The notes under the pieces: model-generated
Seen by the model: the letters and a program-made list of their open reading frames with translations, nothing else
The model's database searches: none
Told to the model about the DNA's origin: nothing
Translations under genes and position numbers: made by a program
Assembly: GCA_030038035.1 (NCBI GenBank)
Contig: JASHPP010000005.1
Span: forward strand, 1 to 13,406
Direction: 5' to 3'
Length of the DNA: 13,406 nucleotides
Source: Trebonia sp.
Lineage (GTDB): Bacteria; Actinomycetota; Actinomycetes; Streptosporangiales; Streptosporangiaceae
In this document: positions 11,567-13,406 of the stretch, piece by piece
How the letters are laid out: each line of letters opens with the position of its first letter
Numbering within the stretch: position 1 is the stretch's first letter

Positions 11567-12516
11567 GCCCGCATGACCCGCCTCGCGGCTTCCTCGACCT
11601 CCGCAACGGCGAGCTGGCCGGCATGGGCACCGCGGCCGACTTCGCTGCCGCGGCCGACTGGCTCGAGCGCAACTACCCGGACGTGCCGCAGCGCGAGCCG
11701 CGGCCGTTCACGGGGGTGATCTGGAACATGGTCGCCCGGTGGTTCAACTCGGCGGCGGTCGAGTGGGTGTTCTATGAAGCGCCCGCAGACCTGTCGCCGG
11801 GGCTCGCGCTGACGCTGGCGGTGGTGGCGTCGTTCGCCGGCAGGGACGGCCGCGCCGCTTATCCGTCAGCGGCCATGGTCGCCATGCTCACCCGCAAGTC
11901 CGAGAAGCAGGCACGGCGCGACCTGCACGAGCTGGTGAAGCGCAAGCTGCTCGTGAAAGGTGACCGCCGGGCGGTGGTGAGGCTGCGCGCCGACCGGCGG
12001 CCGGACGTCTACGACCTGCCCGAGAACGCCCGCGAGTACATCGGGAAGCACCGGCGCCGGAACGTGCCACGACTGGACACTGACGGGGAGTCGTCCATGT
12101 CCACCCGTGATGGCAACGACTGGACATCTGGCGCCTCCACGACTGGACATCTGCGCCCTGACGACTCCCCATGGATGTCCACCGAAGAGATCTATGAAGA
12201 GATCTCTGAAAACGGCGCGCCGCCCGCCCGCGTTGCGGGCGCGGGCGACGGCACGCCGGAAACCCAAACCCCTGCGCCGCCCGGCGACCGCGAGCCCGTC
12301 GACGTCGGTGCAGAGATCGCCAGGGCGAAGGCGCGCCTCGCCGCGCTGAACGGCCGACCCGCCGACGTACCGCTCACCGGCGTACCGGTAGGCGGTACGC
12401 CGGTGCCACCCGCGGAAACACCTGACGGCCACGCCGTCGGCGCTGAGCACAGGCAGCGCGAGCTCGACCGGCTCGCCGCGTGGATGGCCGAGCACCCCGA
12501 GGCGGCGGCACAGTGA
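11563..12516 (+). CDS. Winged helix-turn-helix protein, putative element replication or regulatory protein
   Basis: 317 residues starting at GTG 11563, which overlaps the previous stop; GGGGAC lies upstream. The N terminus (1-40) repeats the module of the preceding small protein. A segment with WNMVARWFNSAAVEWVFYEAP leads into a winged-HTH domain (about 78-152): SPGLALTLAVVASFAGRDGR, AAYPSAAMVAMLTRKSEKQA for the helix-turn-helix, and RRAVVRLRADRRPDVYDL for the wing. This is the helix_turn_helix pattern found in many actinobacterial phage and plasmid proteins. From 153 on the protein is low-complexity and probably disordered, ending with helical AEIARAKARLAALNG and RELDRLAAWMAEHP. Its own gene contains a cluster of repeated TGGACA sites. 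An extended start at 11419 would add a shadow-like Arg/Pro tail and is less likely. Confidence 0.75.
   Translation: MSPHDPPRGFLDLRNGELAGMGTAADFAAAADWLERNYPDVPQREPRPFTGVIWNMVARWFNSAAVEWVFYEAPADLSPGLALTLAVVASFAGRDGRAAYPSAAMVAMLTRKSEKQARRDLHELVKRKLLVKGDRRAVVRLRADRRPDVYDLPENAREYIGKHRRRNVPRLDTDGESSMSTRDGNDWTSGASTTGHLRPDDSPWMSTEEIYEEISENGAPPARVAGAGDGTPETQTPAPPGDREPVDVGAEIARAKARLAALNGRPADVPLTGVPVGGTPVPPAETPDGHAVGAEHRQRELDRLAAWMAEHPEAAAQ
12070..12181. repeat. Cluster of five TGGACA sites with a flanking inverted repeat
   Basis: TGGACA occurs forward at 12074, 12121 and 12144 and inverted (TGTCCA) at 12098 and 12176. Successive spacing is 24, 23, 23 and 32 bp. The forward copies extend to CGACTGGACA, and the last two to CGACTGGACATCTG. 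GGGGAGTCGT (12085-12094) mirrors ACGACTCCCC (12161-12170) perfectly. It lies in the low-complexity coding part of the HTH gene, as iterons of self-binding replication initiators sometimes do. The function is inferred. Confidence 0.5.
12375..12405. repeat. 13-bp perfect hairpin inside the HTH gene
   Basis: CACCGGCGTACCG (12375-12387) and CGGTACGCCGGTG (12393-12405) flank GTAGG. It encodes the Gly/Val/Pro-rich LTGVPVGGTPV, a stretch with little protein constraint, about 110 bases before the HTH stop. It could be an intra-operon RNA stem or a DNA-binding site. Confidence 0.6.
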
Positions 12517-12881
12517 CGGCCACCACTGCCCGCCTCGCCGCCGCCCGCGCGATGAGCGAGGCCGAGCTCCAGGACCACGTCCGCCAGCTCGCCACCGATC
12601 TGGGTCTGGCCGTCCAGCACATCACGAACCCGCGCCGCTCCTGGCTGCCCGGCTGGCCGGATTTGACCATCATCGGCAGCCGCGTCCTGTACCGGGAACT
12701 GAAATCCGAACGAGGCGCGCTGACACCCGAGCAGCGCGACGTCGGACAGCGCCTCACCGACGCAGGCGCCGACTTCGCCGTATGGCGGCCAAGAGACCTG
12801 TTGTCAGGCCACGTGGCCCGCCAGCTCGCCAGCATCACCGGCAGGCAGATCGCGCTGCCGCTATGGGCAGGCGCGTCGTGA
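12513..12881 (+). CDS. VRR-NUC domain nuclease
   Basis: 122 residues, the usual size of the stand-alone phage VRR-NUC proteins, which belong to the PD-(D/E)XK nuclease fold. Seen in order: N-terminal helix SEAELQDHVRQLATDLG with E18, GWPDLTIIG with D50, LYRELKSERG with E62 and K64 (the E-x-K), LTPEQRDVGQRLTDAG, and FAVWRPRD. All catalytic positions are present, so it is probably an active DNA nuclease acting on recombination or replication intermediates. The GTG start overlaps the HTH stop (GTGA) and its own stop overlaps the next start the same way. I chose GTG 12513 over an upstream extension to 12480 because of that coupling. Such genes are frequent in phage and AICE early regions. Confidence 0.88.
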   Translation: MTATTARLAAARAMSEAELQDHVRQLATDLGLAVQHITNPRRSWLPGWPDLTIIGSRVLYRELKSERGALTPEQRDVGQRLTDAGADFAVWRPRDLLSGHVARQLASITGRQIALPLWAGAS

Positions 12882-13108
12882 AGGCCGCCGTCGACTTCGC
12901 CCGCCTCGCGGACCTCGCACGCGCCGAAGTCGAACGCCACGAACCCGGGACACCGGCCCGGCGCGCCGCTGCCTGCCTGTGGGTCGCGCTCACCGACACC
13001 GGCTCCGTAGACGCCGCCAGGCGCGCGCTGCCCGGGTTCGCCGCCGATGAGACCGCCGCCGCCGCGGTCGAGCTCCTGCACCGGCTAGCCGCCGAGGCCG
13101 CGCAGTGA
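12878..13108 (+). CDS. 76-aa alanine-rich small protein of unknown function
   Basis: It begins at GTG 12878, overlapping the nuclease stop (GTGA), with AGG eight bases upstream; an ATG at 12863 is an in-frame alternative. The sequence, VKAAVDFARLADLARAEVER then ARRAAACLWVALTDTG and ETAAAAVELLHRLAAE, is all-helical and soluble, with no membrane segment or known motif. It ends by overlapping the next start. Its position in a coupled operon of nuclease and HTH genes suggests an element-encoded accessory protein; no function is assigned. Confidence 0.65.
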   Translation: MKAAVDFARLADLARAEVERHEPGTPARRAAACLWVALTDTGSVDAARRALPGFAADETAAAAVELLHRLAAEAAQ

Positions 13109-13314
13109 ACGACCGCCTCGACGCCTGCCGCGACGCCGCCGCCCTGCTGCGCGCCACCGCCGACCGTGACCACGAGGCGGTCGCCGTCGTCCTCGGCAAC
13201 GGCGACACCCGCGCCATAGCCGAAGTGCTCGCCGTCACCCTTGCCGCCGCCTGCCGCAGCTACGGGCCCGGCTTCCTCGGCGACCTGTGCGACGAGCTCC
13301 GCGGACTCAGCTAG
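13105..13314 (+). CDS. 69-aa small protein of unknown function
   Basis: It begins at GTG 13105 within another GTGA overlap. It is a helical, acidic and alanine-rich protein: NDRLDACRDAAALLRATADR, then DTRAIAEVLAVTLAAACRSY, then GFLGDLCDELRGLS. Three cysteines are present. It has no recognisable domain. Composition and size resemble the preceding 76-aa protein, but I cannot show they are related. The operon continues 18 bases later. Confidence 0.65.
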   Translation: MNDRLDACRDAAALLRATADRDHEAVAVVLGNGDTRAIAEVLAVTLAAACRSYGPGFLGDLCDELRGLS

Positions 13315-13332
13315 CGAAAGGATGACAACCGC

Positions 13333-13406
13333 ATGACCACGTACCCGCCGCTCGACCAGCAGCTCGGCACCAGCCTCCTCGCCGACGACGCCCGCACCCT
13401 GGCAAC
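13333..13406 (+). CDS. Partial gene cut by the right edge
   Basis: ATG 13333 follows AAAGGA (13317-13322) with 10 bases between. The 24 visible residues start MTTYPPLDQQLGTSLLADDA. Unlike the previous junctions it does not overlap its neighbour and has its own ribosome site, so it may be more highly expressed. Too short to identify. Confidence 0.6.
   Translation, partial: MTTYPPLDQQLGTSLLADDARTLA

Noticed and set aside
12184..12205. GAAGAGATCT direct repeat as a regulatory site
   Set aside because: It encodes the short acidic EEIYEEIS repeat and is well explained by coding; only two copies.

Overview
The window is very GC-rich DNA with heavy use of GTG starts, GC-ending codons and purine-rich Shine-Dalgarno sites. 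This points to an actinomycete (Streptomyces/Streptosporangiales-like soil actinobacterium); the exact genus cannot be read from the sequence. It falls into two parts: about 9.3 kb of chromosome-like envelope and signalling genes, then from about 9.4 kb to the right edge an accessory module that looks like an integrative element or prophage.

Left part. The minus-strand gene at 1-380 (cut by the edge) encodes a disordered, arginine-rich protein with tandem 9-residue repeats. Next comes a minus-strand SAM-dependent methyltransferase (535-1209). Across a 212-bp divergent promoter region lies a plus-strand two-component pair: an OmpR-family response regulator (1422-2138), possibly on a leaderless mRNA, and its overlapping histidine kinase (2135-3367), which has membrane segments but almost no extracellular domain. 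A convergent minus-strand L,D-transpeptidase (3536-4753) has an Ig-like domain, a peptidoglycan-binding-like region and a YkuD catalytic domain. An 800-bp gene-free stretch with a 40-bp palindrome and a terminator-like hairpin follows.

A large minus-strand polytopic membrane protein (5557-7413, GT-C-like) is divergent from a plus-strand exported protein with eight cysteines (7750-9282). Their shared upstream region holds four head-to-tail 11-bp repeats, the spacing expected of an OmpR/PhoB-family operator, plus two overlapping inverted repeats. The regulator that binds there is unknown.

Right part. A tyrosine recombinase (9607-10500) is preceded by two inverted repeats. It is followed by about 540 bp without a convincing gene, which contains a 20-bp tandem repeat and a hairpin. 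Then comes a tight run of small plus-strand genes: an unknown basic protein, a 65-aa protein, a winged-HTH protein, a VRR-NUC nuclease, two small unknown proteins and a partial gene. Four successive junctions share the same GTGA stop/start overlap, so this is one translationally coupled operon. The HTH gene contains a cluster of regularly spaced TGGACA sites and a 13-bp perfect hairpin. Integrase, winged-HTH and VRR-NUC together fit the integration and replication/early region of an actinobacterial prophage or AICE. No attachment-site pair can be confirmed inside this window.
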